Shown: positions 18,672 to 27,197, counted from the stretch's first letter. The stretch is 64,000 bases of DNA from Corynebacterium aquilae DSM 44791 (GCF_001941445.1 NZ_CP009245.1:2503992-2567991), one strand, 5' to 3'. The notes: generated by a model not told the origin, from the sequence alone. Made by a program: numbers and translations.

Positions 18672-19115
18672 CTAGCCGACTATCCGCGGCATGCCCAAAA
18701 AGCCCTGCGCCGGCGCCGGCGCGCTGGTCACCAGCTCCCCAATCGTGGTGTCATCCAGCGCCGCGAAAAAAGCCTCCTGCGCGGCCGCCAGCTTGCGCTC
18801 CAGCAGACAATTAGCCGCCGCAAAAGGACAGGGCGGATCAAAACAATCCACCAACGGACCCTGACCCTCCAGCTCGCGGAGCACATCCCCCAACCGCCAG
18901 GAATACGCCTTATCCGACAGGCTCACCCCGCCGCCGCGGCCGCGCGTATTCGACACCAGCCCCAACTCCCCCAAGCGGGCAACAACTTTCGCCACATGCG
19001 TGGCCGGCGCAGCAATATCCTCACTCAAGGACTTCACCGTGTGCCGCGCATCGCGTCCCGCCCCACAGGTCATGATGATCCGCAGGCCCAAATCGGAAAA
19101 CCGCGTTACATGCAT
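18672..19115 (-). CDS. nsrR: Rrf2-family NO-sensing repressor NsrR
   Basis: 147 aa from ATG 19115 (MHVTRFSDLGLR), the start that best fits the family; ATG 19121 and GTG 19127 are in-frame alternatives. A winged-helix DNA-binding domain is followed by a [Fe-S] cluster motif C-x4-C-x6-C (DCFDPPCPFAAANC), matching NsrR rather than IscR spacing. In other bacteria the cluster reacts with NO and repression is lifted from hmp, the next gene here. This context makes NsrR the best call within Rrf2. Confidence 0.87.
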   Translation of the reverse strand: MHVTRFSDLGLRIIMTCGAGRDARHTVKSLSEDIAAPATHVAKVVARLGELGLVSNTRGRGGGVSLSDKAYSWRLGDVLRELEGQGPLVDCFDPPCPFAAANCLLERKLAAAQEAFFAALDDTTIGELVTSAPAPAQGFLGMPRIVG

Positions 19116-19156
19116 GTCCATCACCACTTCAGCAATTCAACAAATAAAAGTTCCGC

Positions 19157-19178
19157 ATTAGCCTAATCGCACATGTGC
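19157..19178. promoter_or_regulatory. Dyads upstream of nsrR
   Basis: ATTAG-C-CTAAT (about 19157-19167) and the perfect 10-bp palindrome GCACATGTGC (19169-19178) lie next to each other, about 45-60 bases before the nsrR start. They could be operators for nsrR autoregulation. They differ from the hmp element, so they may not share a regulator. Confidence 0.3.
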
Positions 19179-19382
19179 TGCCGGGGGCGAATTTTAGGAA
19201 GAAAAAAATGCGATGCTTTTCACCCTAACGGGTGGAGCACAGGGCGCGCCCAGCCCGCCACTGGAAACGGATGCACACCGCAGGAGATGTGACGGGGGTA
19301 ACCACTTTTCATCGCCGTCCAACTATTGATACCTTGATGTGACTCGCACCACTGCGACGCTTGCTTCGAAAGGTACGCCACA

Positions 19383-21089
19383 GTGAATTCTCTCATCCTC
19401 ACCATCCTCGGCATCGCCATGATGCTCGCAGGCTACGCCCTCTACTCCGCCTTCCTCGGCCGCAAAATCTTCGCCCTCAACGCCAACTACACCACCCCGG
19501 CCCACACCCTCGAAGACGGCGTCGACTACGTCCCCACCAACAAATACGTCCTATGGGGACACCACTTCACCTCCGTCGCAGGCGCCGCACCCATCGTCGG
19601 CCCCGCCATCGCCGTCATCTGGGGCTGGCTCCCCGCCTTCCTCTGGGTCACCATCGGCACCGTCTTCATCGCCGGCATGCACGACCTCGGCGCACTCTGG
19701 GCATCCGTCCGCCACAAAGGCCAATCCATCGGCACCCTCTCCGGCCGCTACATCGGCGCCCGCGGACGCAACCTCTTCCTCGTCGTCATCTTCCTCCTGC
19801 TGCTCATGGTCAACGCAGCCTTCGCCGTCGTCATCTCCAAACTGCTCGTCTCCACCCCCACCGCAGTCATCCCCACCTGGGGCGCGATCATCGTCGCCCT
19901 CCTCATCGGCCAAGCCATCTACCGCCTCAACTGGAACCTCCCCCTCGTCTCCATCGTCGGCGTCATCGCCCTCTACAGCCTGATGGTCATCGGCGACAAA
20001 TACCCCATCGTCCTCCCCGACAACATCGCCGGACTCACCCCCGGCGCCGTCTGGATCATCACCCTATTCATCTACGCCGGCATCGCCTCCCTGCTGCCCG
20101 TCTGGGTCCTCCTCCAACCCCGCGACTACATCAACGGCCTCCAACTCTTCGTCGGCCTCATCATCCTCTACGGCTCCGTCCTCGTCACCAGCCCCACCCT
20201 CGTCGCGCCAGTCATCAACCACAACATGCCCGACGGCGCCCCCTCCATGGTGCCCCTCCTGTTCGTCACCATCGCCTGCGGCGCCATCTCCGGCTTCCAC
20301 GGCATGGTCTCCTCCGGCACCTCCTCCAAACAAATCAACAACGAACAAGACACCCGCTTCGTCGGATACTTCGGCGCAGTCGGCGAAGGACTCCTCGCCC
20401 TCGGCGCCATCATCGCCACCACCGCCGGCTTCAAAACCCTCGCCCAATGGCAAGAAATCTACAACGCCTTCGGCCAAGGCGGCGTCAAAGCCTTCGTCGC
20501 CGGCGGCTCCACCCTCATCAACGAAGGCCTCGGCATCCCCGCCTCCCTCTCCTCCACCATCCTCGCCACCATGGCCGTCCTCTTCGCCGCCACCACCATG
20601 GACACCGGCGTCCGCCTCCAACGCCTCGTCGTCCAAGAAATCGGCGACATCGCCGGGGTCAAAATCACCCCCATCGCAGCCACCATCATCGTCCTCGCCG
20701 TCGCCCTAGGACTGACCTTCTCCGCCGGCGGCGACGGATCCGGCGGCATGCTCATCTGGCCCCTATTCGGCACCACCAACCAACTCATGGCCGCCCTGAC
20801 CCTCTCCATCATTTGCGTCATCCTCGCCCGCCTCGGACGCAACTACCTCGTCGCCATCATCCCCCTCATCTTCGTCCTCATCATGAGCTTCTGGGCACTC
20901 ATCGTCCAACTCAAAGGCTTCTACAACGACAGCAACTGGCTGCTGCTCACCCTCGACATCATCATCCTCATCGCCGCCGTCTGGGTCACCATCGAAGCCG
21001 CCAGCGCACTGTCCAAAGCCAAAAACAACCCCATCACCCAAGAAGAATTCGACGGCGACAACCTCAACACCACCCCCGTGAGCGCCTAA
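19383..21089 (+). CDS. cstA: CstA-family carbon starvation / pyruvate-peptide transporter
   Basis: 568 aa with about 15 transmembrane segments. The start is GTG, with AAAGG ten bases upstream. E. coli CstA and BtsT import pyruvate, and CstA has also been linked to peptide uptake. The conserved region GHHFTSVAGAAPIVGPAIAVIWG and the loop ACGAISGFHGMVSSGTSSKQ are diagnostic. It is shorter than the 701-aa enterobacterial CstA. The stop codon abuts the ATG of the CC-star gene, so the two are translationally linked. Third positions are overwhelmingly C, unlike most genes here. Confidence 0.93.
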   Translation: MNSLILTILGIAMMLAGYALYSAFLGRKIFALNANYTTPAHTLEDGVDYVPTNKYVLWGHHFTSVAGAAPIVGPAIAVIWGWLPAFLWVTIGTVFIAGMHDLGALWASVRHKGQSIGTLSGRYIGARGRNLFLVVIFLLLLMVNAAFAVVISKLLVSTPTAVIPTWGAIIVALLIGQAIYRLNWNLPLVSIVGVIALYSLMVIGDKYPIVLPDNIAGLTPGAVWIITLFIYAGIASLLPVWVLLQPRDYINGLQLFVGLIILYGSVLVTSPTLVAPVINHNMPDGAPSMVPLLFVTIACGAISGFHGMVSSGTSSKQINNEQDTRFVGYFGAVGEGLLALGAIIATTAGFKTLAQWQEIYNAFGQGGVKAFVAGGSTLINEGLGIPASLSSTILATMAVLFAATTMDTGVRLQRLVVQEIGDIAGVKITPIAATIIVLAVALGLTFSAGGDGSGGMLIWPLFGTTNQLMAALTLSIICVILARLGRNYLVAIIPLIFVLIMSFWALIVQLKGFYNDSNWLLLTLDIIILIAAVWVTIEAASALSKAKNNPITQEEFDGDNLNTTPVSA

Positions 21090-21347
21090 ATGGGACACAG
21101 ATGGCAAGCCTTCGTCCGAGGCTTAGAAGAGTTCTACAACGCCCCCTACCGGGCCGTGCTCAAAAAAGCCCAACGCGAAAACGACGACATGTTCATGATC
21201 CTCGTACTCTCCGAAGCACTCGGCATCCCCAACCCCGCAGCCTTCTACACCCTCGAACTCATGCCCATCCTCTACGAGGAATTCCACGACTGGCACACCC
21301 GCATGGGCATGGAACACTCACCCCTGGAAAACATCGCATGCTGCTAA
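21090..21347 (+). CDS. Cory-CC-star protein
   Basis: 85 aa, named for its C-terminal Cys-Cys immediately before the stop. It has no other cysteine and no hydrophobic membrane segment; the body is helical and rich in Glu/Tyr/Phe (LEEFYNAPYRAVLKKA...ILYEEFHDWHTRMGM). The start codon follows the cstA stop directly, and its last codons TGC TGC TAA overlap the ATG CTG CTA A of the ArsA-like gene. The Cys-Cys end recalls, from memory, the small E. coli partners of CstA/BtsT (YbdD/YjiX), which also end in a Cys pair. A role as a transporter accessory is inferred. Confidence 0.85.
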   Translation: MGHRWQAFVRGLEEFYNAPYRAVLKKAQRENDDMFMILVLSEALGIPNPAAFYTLELMPILYEEFHDWHTRMGMEHSPLENIACC

Positions 21348-22318
21348 ACCCCACCCCCATCATCTTCTACGGCGGCAAAGGCGGCGTCGGCAAAACCACC
21401 CTCGCCGCCGCCACCGCCACCCACCTGGCCCAAACCGGCAAAAACGTCCTCCTCGTCTCCACCGACCCCGCCCACAACATCGGCCACCTCTTCGGCCAAA
21501 AAATCGGCCCCACCCCCACCCGCATCACCACCATCGCGGGCCTCGACGCCATCGAAATCGACCCCGAAGAAACCACCCAACAACACCTCAAAAACGTCCG
21601 CCACACCATGCAACGCATGCTGCCGGAACACCTCCACAAACAAATCACCCAACACATCAACATGGCCGCCGAAGCCCCCGGCACCCACGAAGCAGCCATC
21701 CTCGAACGCATCGCCCAACTCACCACCAGCCGCAACCTCTACGACCACATCGTCTTCGACACCGCCCCCTCCGGACACACCAGCCGCCTCCTCGCCCTCC
21801 CAGAACTCATGACCGCCTGGACCGAAGGACTACTCAAACAACGCGACAAATCCCACAAACTCAGCCGCGCCGTCCGCGGACTCGAAGGACGCGACGCCCA
21901 CGTCGTCGGCACCAGCGACGAACAAGCCCTCGACCCCATCGACCGCCGCGACCGCGAACTACGCCGCATCCTCACCGCCCGACGCGCCCTATTCGTCGAC
22001 CTCGCCAACACCATCACCAACCCCCACCTCACCTCCTTTTCCATCGTCCTCCACGCCGAAAGAATCCCCGTCGCCGAATCCGTCGAGCTCTACCACACCC
22101 TCAACAACCTCGGCGTCAACGTCGCCGGATTCATCATCAACCGCATCTCCCCCACCGACCAAGGAAAATACCTCGCCGAAAGACGCGCCCTCGAAGACAC
22201 CTTCATCGCCGAACTCCACCACCAGGTCCCCCACCTCCCCATCACCAAACTGCCCCTCCTAGCCGGCGAAGTCACCACCACCGAACAACTCACAAACCTC
22301 ATCAACGCAGCCTTCTAA
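21338..22318 (+). CDS. ArsA/Get3-like P-loop ATPase
   Basis: 326 aa from ATG 21338; the frame is open much further upstream, but only this part is coding. GGKGGVGKTT (deviant Walker A), STDPAHN (switch I) and FDTAPSGHTSRLL (ArsA signature) place it in the ArsA/Get3 branch of the SIMIBI ATPases, as a single-copy domain. It contains no cysteine at all, so it cannot bind arsenite or zinc as ArsA and Get3 do. It overlaps the CC-star gene by ten bases and follows cstA, so it probably serves that transporter, for example by handling the Cys-Cys protein. Ends convergently with the PanC-like gene, overlapping it by four bases. Confidence 0.85.
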   Translation: MLLNPTPIIFYGGKGGVGKTTLAAATATHLAQTGKNVLLVSTDPAHNIGHLFGQKIGPTPTRITTIAGLDAIEIDPEETTQQHLKNVRHTMQRMLPEHLHKQITQHINMAAEAPGTHEAAILERIAQLTTSRNLYDHIVFDTAPSGHTSRLLALPELMTAWTEGLLKQRDKSHKLSRAVRGLEGRDAHVVGTSDEQALDPIDRRDRELRRILTARRALFVDLANTITNPHLTSFSIVLHAERIPVAESVELYHTLNNLGVNVAGFIINRISPTDQGKYLAERRALEDTFIAELHHQVPHLPITKLPLLAGEVTTTEQLTNLINAAF

Positions 22319-23142
22319 CCAGACTGCTGCTGATCACGCACCCCAATCCCAAAAGGAACAAACACACAGTCACACACATCCCCCAACGCCCCAAACAACA
22401 CGCCCTCACCCAACTCAGGCGCCGGCCCCAAATCCAACCCCGCAGCCACAAACGACGCACCCGGGGCCACCCGGCGCGCAAACTCAACACACGCATCCGC
22501 CCCATCCTCCGCAGCCAACACCGCACCCGACAACGCCGCCCCCAACACCACAGCATCCTCAGAAGACTGCTGCGCCACACTAGTGCCATCCGGACGACGC
22601 ACCACCGGCACCCGCAAAAACTTCGTCTCCAACCCCAAATCCGCACACGCATGCTGCGCCGCCAACAACGCCGGATACTGCGCATCCGACACCGCAACCC
22701 CCACCGGCCGCAACAACGCCACCAAACGCACCCACATCGTCACCTGGCGGGCAACAGCCCCCCACTCAACCCCCACAGCAGACACATCCACCCCCGGGGC
22801 CGGAACCGACACCAAGGTGCGCTGACCATGAGGCCACACATCCTCATCACCCAAAGCAACCACCACATCAACACCACGCTGTGCCAACAATGGCTGGGCT
22901 GATTGCAGTTGCTCCTCGGCGATATCGCCCACCACAATCACCCCGCGCAAACACCCCGGCTGCTTCGCCGCATCAATGGCCGCAGCCACCTGCGCCGAGA
23001 CAACCGCCTCGGCGGAAAACAGCTCTGTGGCCGCTACGGGAATAATCACCCACGGCCGCGAGGTCTTCGCAAAAGCCGCAGCCACCTGGCGTGCCGCCAC
23101 TACCCCACGGAAAACCTTTGCCTGCCCGGTGGTGAAGCTCAT
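22315..23142 (-). CDS. Degenerate pantoate-beta-alanine ligase-like protein
   Basis: 275 aa. The position at the end of the fol cluster corresponds to panC in mycobacteria. The middle matches PanC in layout: LLRPVGVAVSDAQYPALLAAQHACADLGLE followed by RVPVVRRPDGTSVAQQSS resembles the KDxQQ...VxxVPTVRxxDGLAxSSRN region. The N-terminal MGxLHxGH nucleotide-binding motif is absent (there is VIIPVAATELFSAEA), and the SSRN motif has become QQSS. Pantothenate synthesis is therefore unlikely. It overlaps its upstream neighbour by ATGA. Function unknown. Confidence 0.6.
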   Translation of the reverse strand: MSFTTGQAKVFRGVVAARQVAAAFAKTSRPWVIIPVAATELFSAEAVVSAQVAAAIDAAKQPGCLRGVIVVGDIAEEQLQSAQPLLAQRGVDVVVALGDEDVWPHGQRTLVSVPAPGVDVSAVGVEWGAVARQVTMWVRLVALLRPVGVAVSDAQYPALLAAQHACADLGLETKFLRVPVVRRPDGTSVAQQSSEDAVVLGAALSGAVLAAEDGADACVEFARRVAPGASFVAAGLDLGPAPELGEGVLFGALGDVCDCVFVPFGIGVRDQQQSG

Positions 23143-23618
23143 TGATCAATACTCCTAAATTCTTGGCTCAACAAAGCCATCTCTGTTTGGACAAGCTGCA
23201 GCTGATTCAGTAACTGGGTGGCCCGGCGCTGCGCCTCACGATAACGCGGCACGTCCGCATCGAGCACTTCCCCCAGCGGGGCCGGCAGCAATAGCTCCAC
23301 AATCACCCGGGAGACCTCGCCTGCGGCCGAGACATAAAACTCCAACGGCCCGCCGGCAGAGATGGGGTGAATCAGAATTTTCGCGGTTGCCTCCGGCAAG
23401 TCCGCTAACTGGGCGTCGAGGTCGAGCCCCACCACGATGCTGGCCGAGTGCGGGTAGCGGGGTTCGGCCACCAAGGCCTGCTCGTCAGCGATGATGAGCA
23501 GCTCCTCGCCGTGATCGACCCGGACGTGGCCATTGTTTTCGAGGTACTCACTAAGAAATCCGGCCACGTGATGGTGACCGGAGATCCTAAAGTTCAGTGT
23601 TTTGTGCACCGCACTCAC
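23139..23618 (-). CDS. Conserved hypothetical protein
   Basis: 159 aa, probably starting with GTG 23618, with GAGGA about 12 bases upstream inside the end of the preceding gene. No domain recognised. The N-terminal 120 residues look like an alpha/beta fold; the last 30 residues (YREAQRRATQLLNQLQLVQTEMALL) form a likely coiled coil. It overlaps the PanC-like gene by four bases (ATGA) and occupies the place where mycobacteria carry a Rossmann-fold gene before panC, but I see no Rossmann motif. Confidence 0.6.
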   Translation of the reverse strand: MSAVHKTLNFRISGHHHVAGFLSEYLENNGHVRVDHGEELLIIADEQALVAEPRYPHSASIVVGLDLDAQLADLPEATAKILIHPISAGGPLEFYVSAAGEVSRVIVELLLPAPLGEVLDADVPRYREAQRRATQLLNQLQLVQTEMALLSQEFRSIDQ

Positions 23619-23626
23619 GTTTATGC

Positions 23627-24928
23627 TTAATCCTCGCTGCGGTGGCGGCGACGCGGGCTGGCGTTCGTGCCGCCCTGGAGGTTCTTCAACAGATCGGCGA
23701 CGCTGACGGAATCCTGGGACTCGTCGCGGCGACGACGCCCGCCGGTGGTTTCCTGCGGCGCCCGGTGGTGGCCACCCTTGGTGGCTACCTCCTCTTGGGC
23801 CTGGCGGAACTTGCGGGCAGCTAGTTCTTCAGCTTCGCGCCGCTTTTCTTCCTCCTTGGCCTTGCGCACGGCTTCTTCCTCAGCGGCCTTCTTGCGCGCC
23901 AGCTCCTCGGCCTTTTTCTTGGCTTCGGCTTGGGCGGCAGCTTTTTGGCGCTCGGCTTCACGCTGCTTATCTTGTTCTGCCTTCTTGGCCGCAGCCGCCT
24001 TTTCCTCAGCCTGCTTCTTGGCCTCGGCTTCGGCCTTGGCTTTCGCTTCAGCCTCTTGCTGTGCCTTTTTCGCCTTAGCTTCCTCGGCGGCGCGCTTTTC
24101 GGCCTCTGCCTTCTTTTTCGCCTCAGCTTCGGCGGCCTTCTTTTCCTCTTCGGCCTTCTTCTTGGCGGCGGCCTGCTCGGCGGCTTTCTTGCGCTCTGCT
24201 TCCTGCTTGGCGGCGACCTCGGCGGCGGAAATGCGATCCGGGTCGTCGTCACGGTGGCTGCCCTGGCGGGGTGCGTGCTCGGCAGACCAGTTCACCCGGG
24301 CGAAAGCACCGGTGTCGAAACGGCCGCCGGCGTGCTTGACGTCGGTAGCTTCAACGTCGACCACATCAAGCGCGTCATCTTGGGTGTTCGTGGGTTGTGC
24401 GGTGGTCTGTTTCGGTTTGTCGTTCTTGGCTGCCGGGGCGGCGTCGATTTCGGCAATCCGGCGGGCTTCTGCCCGCAGCGCGGTCGGCTCGTAGGACAGG
24501 TCCTGGCCGGTCAGCATCTCCAGCTGGGAGCGCACCTCATCAAGCTGGGCGCGGATAGCCACCAGCACCTCATCCTGGTGTTCCTTGACGGAATCCATGT
24601 AGGTCTGCTCCAGCAGGCGCTCCTGCTCCCGGTGGGTGATTTGCTCCTTTTCGAGCTCCAGGGCCAACAGCTCACGCTCGTGGGCGAGGTTTTCTCGGGC
24701 CTGTTCCGCGTCGTAGCGGTACTTGCCCACCAGGAAAAACCCAATCAACGCCGACCACAGTGCCGCGATGACGGCAACTTTCATGGCCCCGGTGCTGTTG
24801 GTGACGAGCATGATGACTGTCGCGATGACAGCCAGCGTCAAAAGAAGTGCAGCCAGCAACTGCATCGAAGGCCCGTTGCTGGATCCTTCGTAGTCGCGTT
24901 GCTGGCGGTTGCGCTCTTGCTCACTCAT
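23627..24928 (-). CDS. DUF6779-type membrane protein with long charged helix
   Basis: 433 aa. Two hydrophobic segments at about 22-42 and 50-68 are followed by a Glu-rich coiled coil (about 70-140) as in DUF6779 proteins of the fol-panC region. After a linker comes an Ala/Lys/Glu-rich stretch of about 160 residues (238-398) made almost only of A, K, E, R and Q. This is typical of a single stable alpha-helix or very long coiled coil. It may span a distance between the membrane and a partner. The tail is basic. Function unknown. Confidence 0.8.
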   Translation of the reverse strand: MSEQERNRQQRDYEGSSNGPSMQLLAALLLTLAVIATVIMLVTNSTGAMKVAVIAALWSALIGFFLVGKYRYDAEQARENLAHERELLALELEKEQITHREQERLLEQTYMDSVKEHQDEVLVAIRAQLDEVRSQLEMLTGQDLSYEPTALRAEARRIAEIDAAPAAKNDKPKQTTAQPTNTQDDALDVVDVEATDVKHAGGRFDTGAFARVNWSAEHAPRQGSHRDDDPDRISAAEVAAKQEAERKKAAEQAAAKKKAEEEKKAAEAEAKKKAEAEKRAAEEAKAKKAQQEAEAKAKAEAEAKKQAEEKAAAAKKAEQDKQREAERQKAAAQAEAKKKAEELARKKAAEEEAVRKAKEEEKRREAEELAARKFRQAQEEVATKGGHHRAPQETTGGRRRRDESQDSVSVADLLKNLQGGTNASPRRRHRSED

Positions 24929-24950
24929 GTCGGCTTATCCTACCCGAGTT

Positions 24951-25415
24951 CTAGGCTGCTTCCCCATCACTTCCGGGTGGCACTGCACACGCCCGCTCCA
25001 GAATCAATCCTGCAGCCGCCAATGCGATGCCGCCCAAGGCACTCACGATAACCCCCGGAGCGTCGTCGGCTGCCGCCATCAAAGTGGTGGTGCGTGGCAG
25101 CACGTAGGCGGCAATGCCGAGGTAGATACCGCCGACGATGCCACCGGTGTAGGCGCTGGCGGTGCCGAGGATGAGCCAGTTGACTGCAGATAGCGGGTTG
25201 AGTTGGCTGCGATCTAGGCCGATGTGGCCGCGGGAGATGTTTTTGCGAACCACCCAGGTGCCAAAGCCGCAAGCAGCGGTAAGCCCCCACAGGGTGACGG
25301 CTACCGATGGGGGGATGTGCGGCATGCTGCCGTAAAAGCGGAAGGTAAGGATCAGGCTGGCGGCAGCGAAGAAAAGGGTGAGCGCGATGATGCGTGCCGG
25401 TGGGGTCTTTTTCAT
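24951..25415 (-). CDS. DUF3180 membrane protein
   Basis: 154 aa with four transmembrane segments and the DUF3180 feature NPLSAVNWLILGTASAYTGGIVGGIY. The family is found almost only in actinobacteria directly after folK, as here, where the start overlaps the folK stop (ATGA). Function unknown; the strict synteny suggests a link to envelope or folate metabolism that I cannot specify. Confidence 0.88.
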   Translation of the reverse strand: MKKTPPARIIALTLFFAAASLILTFRFYGSMPHIPPSVAVTLWGLTAACGFGTWVVRKNISRGHIGLDRSQLNPLSAVNWLILGTASAYTGGIVGGIYLGIAAYVLPRTTTLMAAADDAPGVIVSALGGIALAAAGLILERACAVPPGSDGEAA

Positions 25416-25933
25416 TGTCGCGGCCGCTCCCTTCTGGTGTCGCAGGCGGTGTGGTTGTCCAGGCTACCGATTGCGCGGATGGTGGCGCGTTCTTCTGGGG
25501 TGAAGGTGTTGATCAGGTCGGTGATCTTGTGGCCGTTGAGGGTGGCGGTGGGGTCGATTTCTGCCCAGGGGATGAGGACGAACAGGCGTTGTTCCGCGCG
25601 GGGGTGGGGAACGGTGAGGTGTTCTGCGGTGGAGGTGTAGCCGGGGATGTCGATGATGTCGACATCGAGGGTGCGTGGCCCCCAACGAATGTCGCGGCGT
25701 CGCTGTGCGGCCTGCTCGAGGGCTTGGGCTGCGTGAAGGAGTTGTTCGGGGGTGCCGTCAAAGTCGACGAGGGCGGTGATGTTGAGGAAGTCGTCTTGTT
25801 CTACCCCGCCCCAGGGTGGGGTGGCGTAGATCTGGCTGGTGGCGCTGATGGTGCCGGGGAAGTCGTTGAGGGCGCGCGCAAGGTGGCCGGCGCTGTCGCC
25901 GATGTTGGATCCGAGAGAGAGGACTGCTTTCAT
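25412..25933 (-). CDS. folK: 6-hydroxymethyl-7,8-dihydropterin pyrophosphokinase
   Basis: 173 aa from ATG 25933 (MKAVLSLGSNIGD); the longer open frame upstream lies in folB. It transfers pyrophosphate from ATP to hydroxymethyl-dihydropterin, the step before dihydropteroate synthase. Motifs are LSLGSNIG, YATPPWGGVEQDDFLN and RWGPRTLDVDII (metal-binding Asp pair), then VPHPR. It overlaps folB upstream and the DUF3180 gene downstream by ATGA, so translation is coupled. Confidence 0.97.
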   Translation of the reverse strand: MKAVLSLGSNIGDSAGHLARALNDFPGTISATSQIYATPPWGGVEQDDFLNITALVDFDGTPEQLLHAAQALEQAAQRRRDIRWGPRTLDVDIIDIPGYTSTAEHLTVPHPRAEQRLFVLIPWAEIDPTATLNGHKITDLINTFTPEERATIRAIGSLDNHTACDTRRERPRQ

Positions 25934-26301
25934 GCTTTTCTCCGGCTTCTGCGGGCGACGACGGCGACGTCGGCGAAGGCGAGCCCGATGGGGGCTAAAG
26001 GTTTGTGGATGGTGACTTCGACGGCGTGCAGGATGGGCCATTCTTTCATGGCGGTGTCGGCGATTTCGGCGGCGACGGTTTCGATGAGGTCGCGGGCGGG
26101 GCCGGTGACGATGCGGTGGGCCATTTCGGCGAGTTCGCCGTAGTGGACGGTGTCGGCGACGTTATCGCTAGCGGCTGCCGGGGTGCTGTCTAACCAGCAG
26201 GTGATGTCGACGATAAAGGGTTGTCCGGTGCGCTTTTCTTCTTCGAAGACTCCGTGGTAGCCGAAGCATTCGAGGCCGGTGAGTTCGATCCTGTCTGCCA
26301 T
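25930..26301 (-). CDS. folB: Dihydroneopterin aldolase
   Basis: 123 aa. It cleaves dihydroneopterin to hydroxymethyl-dihydropterin and glycolaldehyde in folate synthesis. Starts MADRIELTGLECFGYHGVFEEE, with the family's conserved YHGVxxxE; Lys in HKPLAPI is the catalytic lysine. It follows folP by five bases and overlaps folK by four. Confidence 0.97.
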   Translation of the reverse strand: MADRIELTGLECFGYHGVFEEEKRTGQPFIVDITCWLDSTPAAASDNVADTVHYGELAEMAHRIVTGPARDLIETVAAEIADTAMKEWPILHAVEVTIHKPLAPIGLAFADVAVVARRSRRKA

Positions 26302-26306
26302 GGTGT

Positions 26307-27128
26307 TTATTCCTTGCCGGTGGCCATGCGGTGGGCGACGGTTGTGGCGTCGACGTTGTCGGCGACGTTGTGAACGCGGACGGCCCAGGCGCCGTGGTGA
26401 GCGCAGAGTGCGGTCAGTGCGGTGGTGGCGATGTCGGGCGCGGGTTCGGCGCCGCGTTCGTCGCGGATTGCTTGGAGGAATCGTTTGCGGGAGGCGCCGA
26501 TGAGGATGCGGAATCCGGAGTTCACGAATTCGGGGAGGGCGTTGAGCAGTTCCCAGTTGTCGGCGGCGGTTTTCGCGAATCCGAGGCCGGGGTCGAGGAT
26601 GATGCGGTGGGGGTCAACGCCGGCGTTGGTGGCGCGGGTGACCAGGTCGTCGAGTCCGCGGCGGACATCATCGACGACGTGTCCGGGTTGGTGGGCTGCG
26701 CCGGCGGCGTTGCCGAAGGTGTCGGCTTGCCAGTGCATGAGGCACACGTCGACGCGGGCATCGGCCATGACGGAGTACATCTCGGGGTCGGCGAGTCCGC
26801 CGGAGACGTCGTTGATGAGGGTGGCGCCGCGGGCGACGGATTCGGCGGCGACGTCTGCGCGCATGGTGTCGACGGAGACGGCAACGCCGCGGCTGGCGAG
26901 GTCTTCGACGACGGGGAGGACGCGTTGTTTTTCGGTGTCGGCGTCGACGCGTTCGGCGCCGGGGCGGGTTGATTCGCCGCCGATGTCGATGATGTCTGCG
27001 CCGGCGGCGAGCATGCTGTCGGCGTGTGCCAGCGCGTTGGGTACGAGGAGGAATTGACCGCCGTCGGAGAAGCTGTCGGTGGTGACGTTGAGGATGCCCA
27101 TGACTTTGCAGCGGGTGGGTGTCGTCAT
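26307..27128 (-). CDS. folP: Dihydropteroate synthase
   Basis: 273 aa. It joins p-aminobenzoate to the pterin pyrophosphate; this enzyme is the sulfonamide target. Starts with the signature MGILNVTTDSFSDGG, then DIGGESTRPGA, DVSGG, ILDPGLGFAKT and GASRKRFL. All are intact, so it is likely the active enzyme rather than the folP2-type paralogue known in mycobacteria. Separated from folE by a 69-base gap that holds a hairpin. Confidence 0.97.
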   Translation of the reverse strand: MTTPTRCKVMGILNVTTDSFSDGGQFLLVPNALAHADSMLAAGADIIDIGGESTRPGAERVDADTEKQRVLPVVEDLASRGVAVSVDTMRADVAAESVARGATLINDVSGGLADPEMYSVMADARVDVCLMHWQADTFGNAAGAAHQPGHVVDDVRRGLDDLVTRATNAGVDPHRIILDPGLGFAKTAADNWELLNALPEFVNSGFRILIGASRKRFLQAIRDERGAEPAPDIATTALTALCAHHGAWAVRVHNVADNVDATTVAHRMATGKE

Positions 27129-27156
27129 GTTGGTCTCCTTGGTTTTGGTGATGCGA

Positions 27157-27191
27157 AAGCACCTCCAGCCGGCGGTGCGGTGGAGGTGCTT
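27157..27191 (-). terminator. Hairpin between folE and folP
   Basis: An 11-bp perfect stem (27157-27167 with 27181-27191) with a 13-base loop; on the minus strand it is followed by TTTCG. It may reduce read-through from ftsH-folE into folP-folK, since the other junctions of this operon are overlapping or very short. Confidence 0.6.
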
Positions 27192-27197
27192 GGGGGG

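Noticed and set aside
19288..19342. Two TGTGA half-sites before cstA, as for a GlxR operator
   Set aside because: Neither has the matching TCACA half at the required six-base spacing.
19361..21337. Long upstream extension of the ArsA-like frame
   Set aside because: This part is an Arg/His/Pro-rich shadow of cstA; the true start is ATG 21338 overlapping the CC-star gene.
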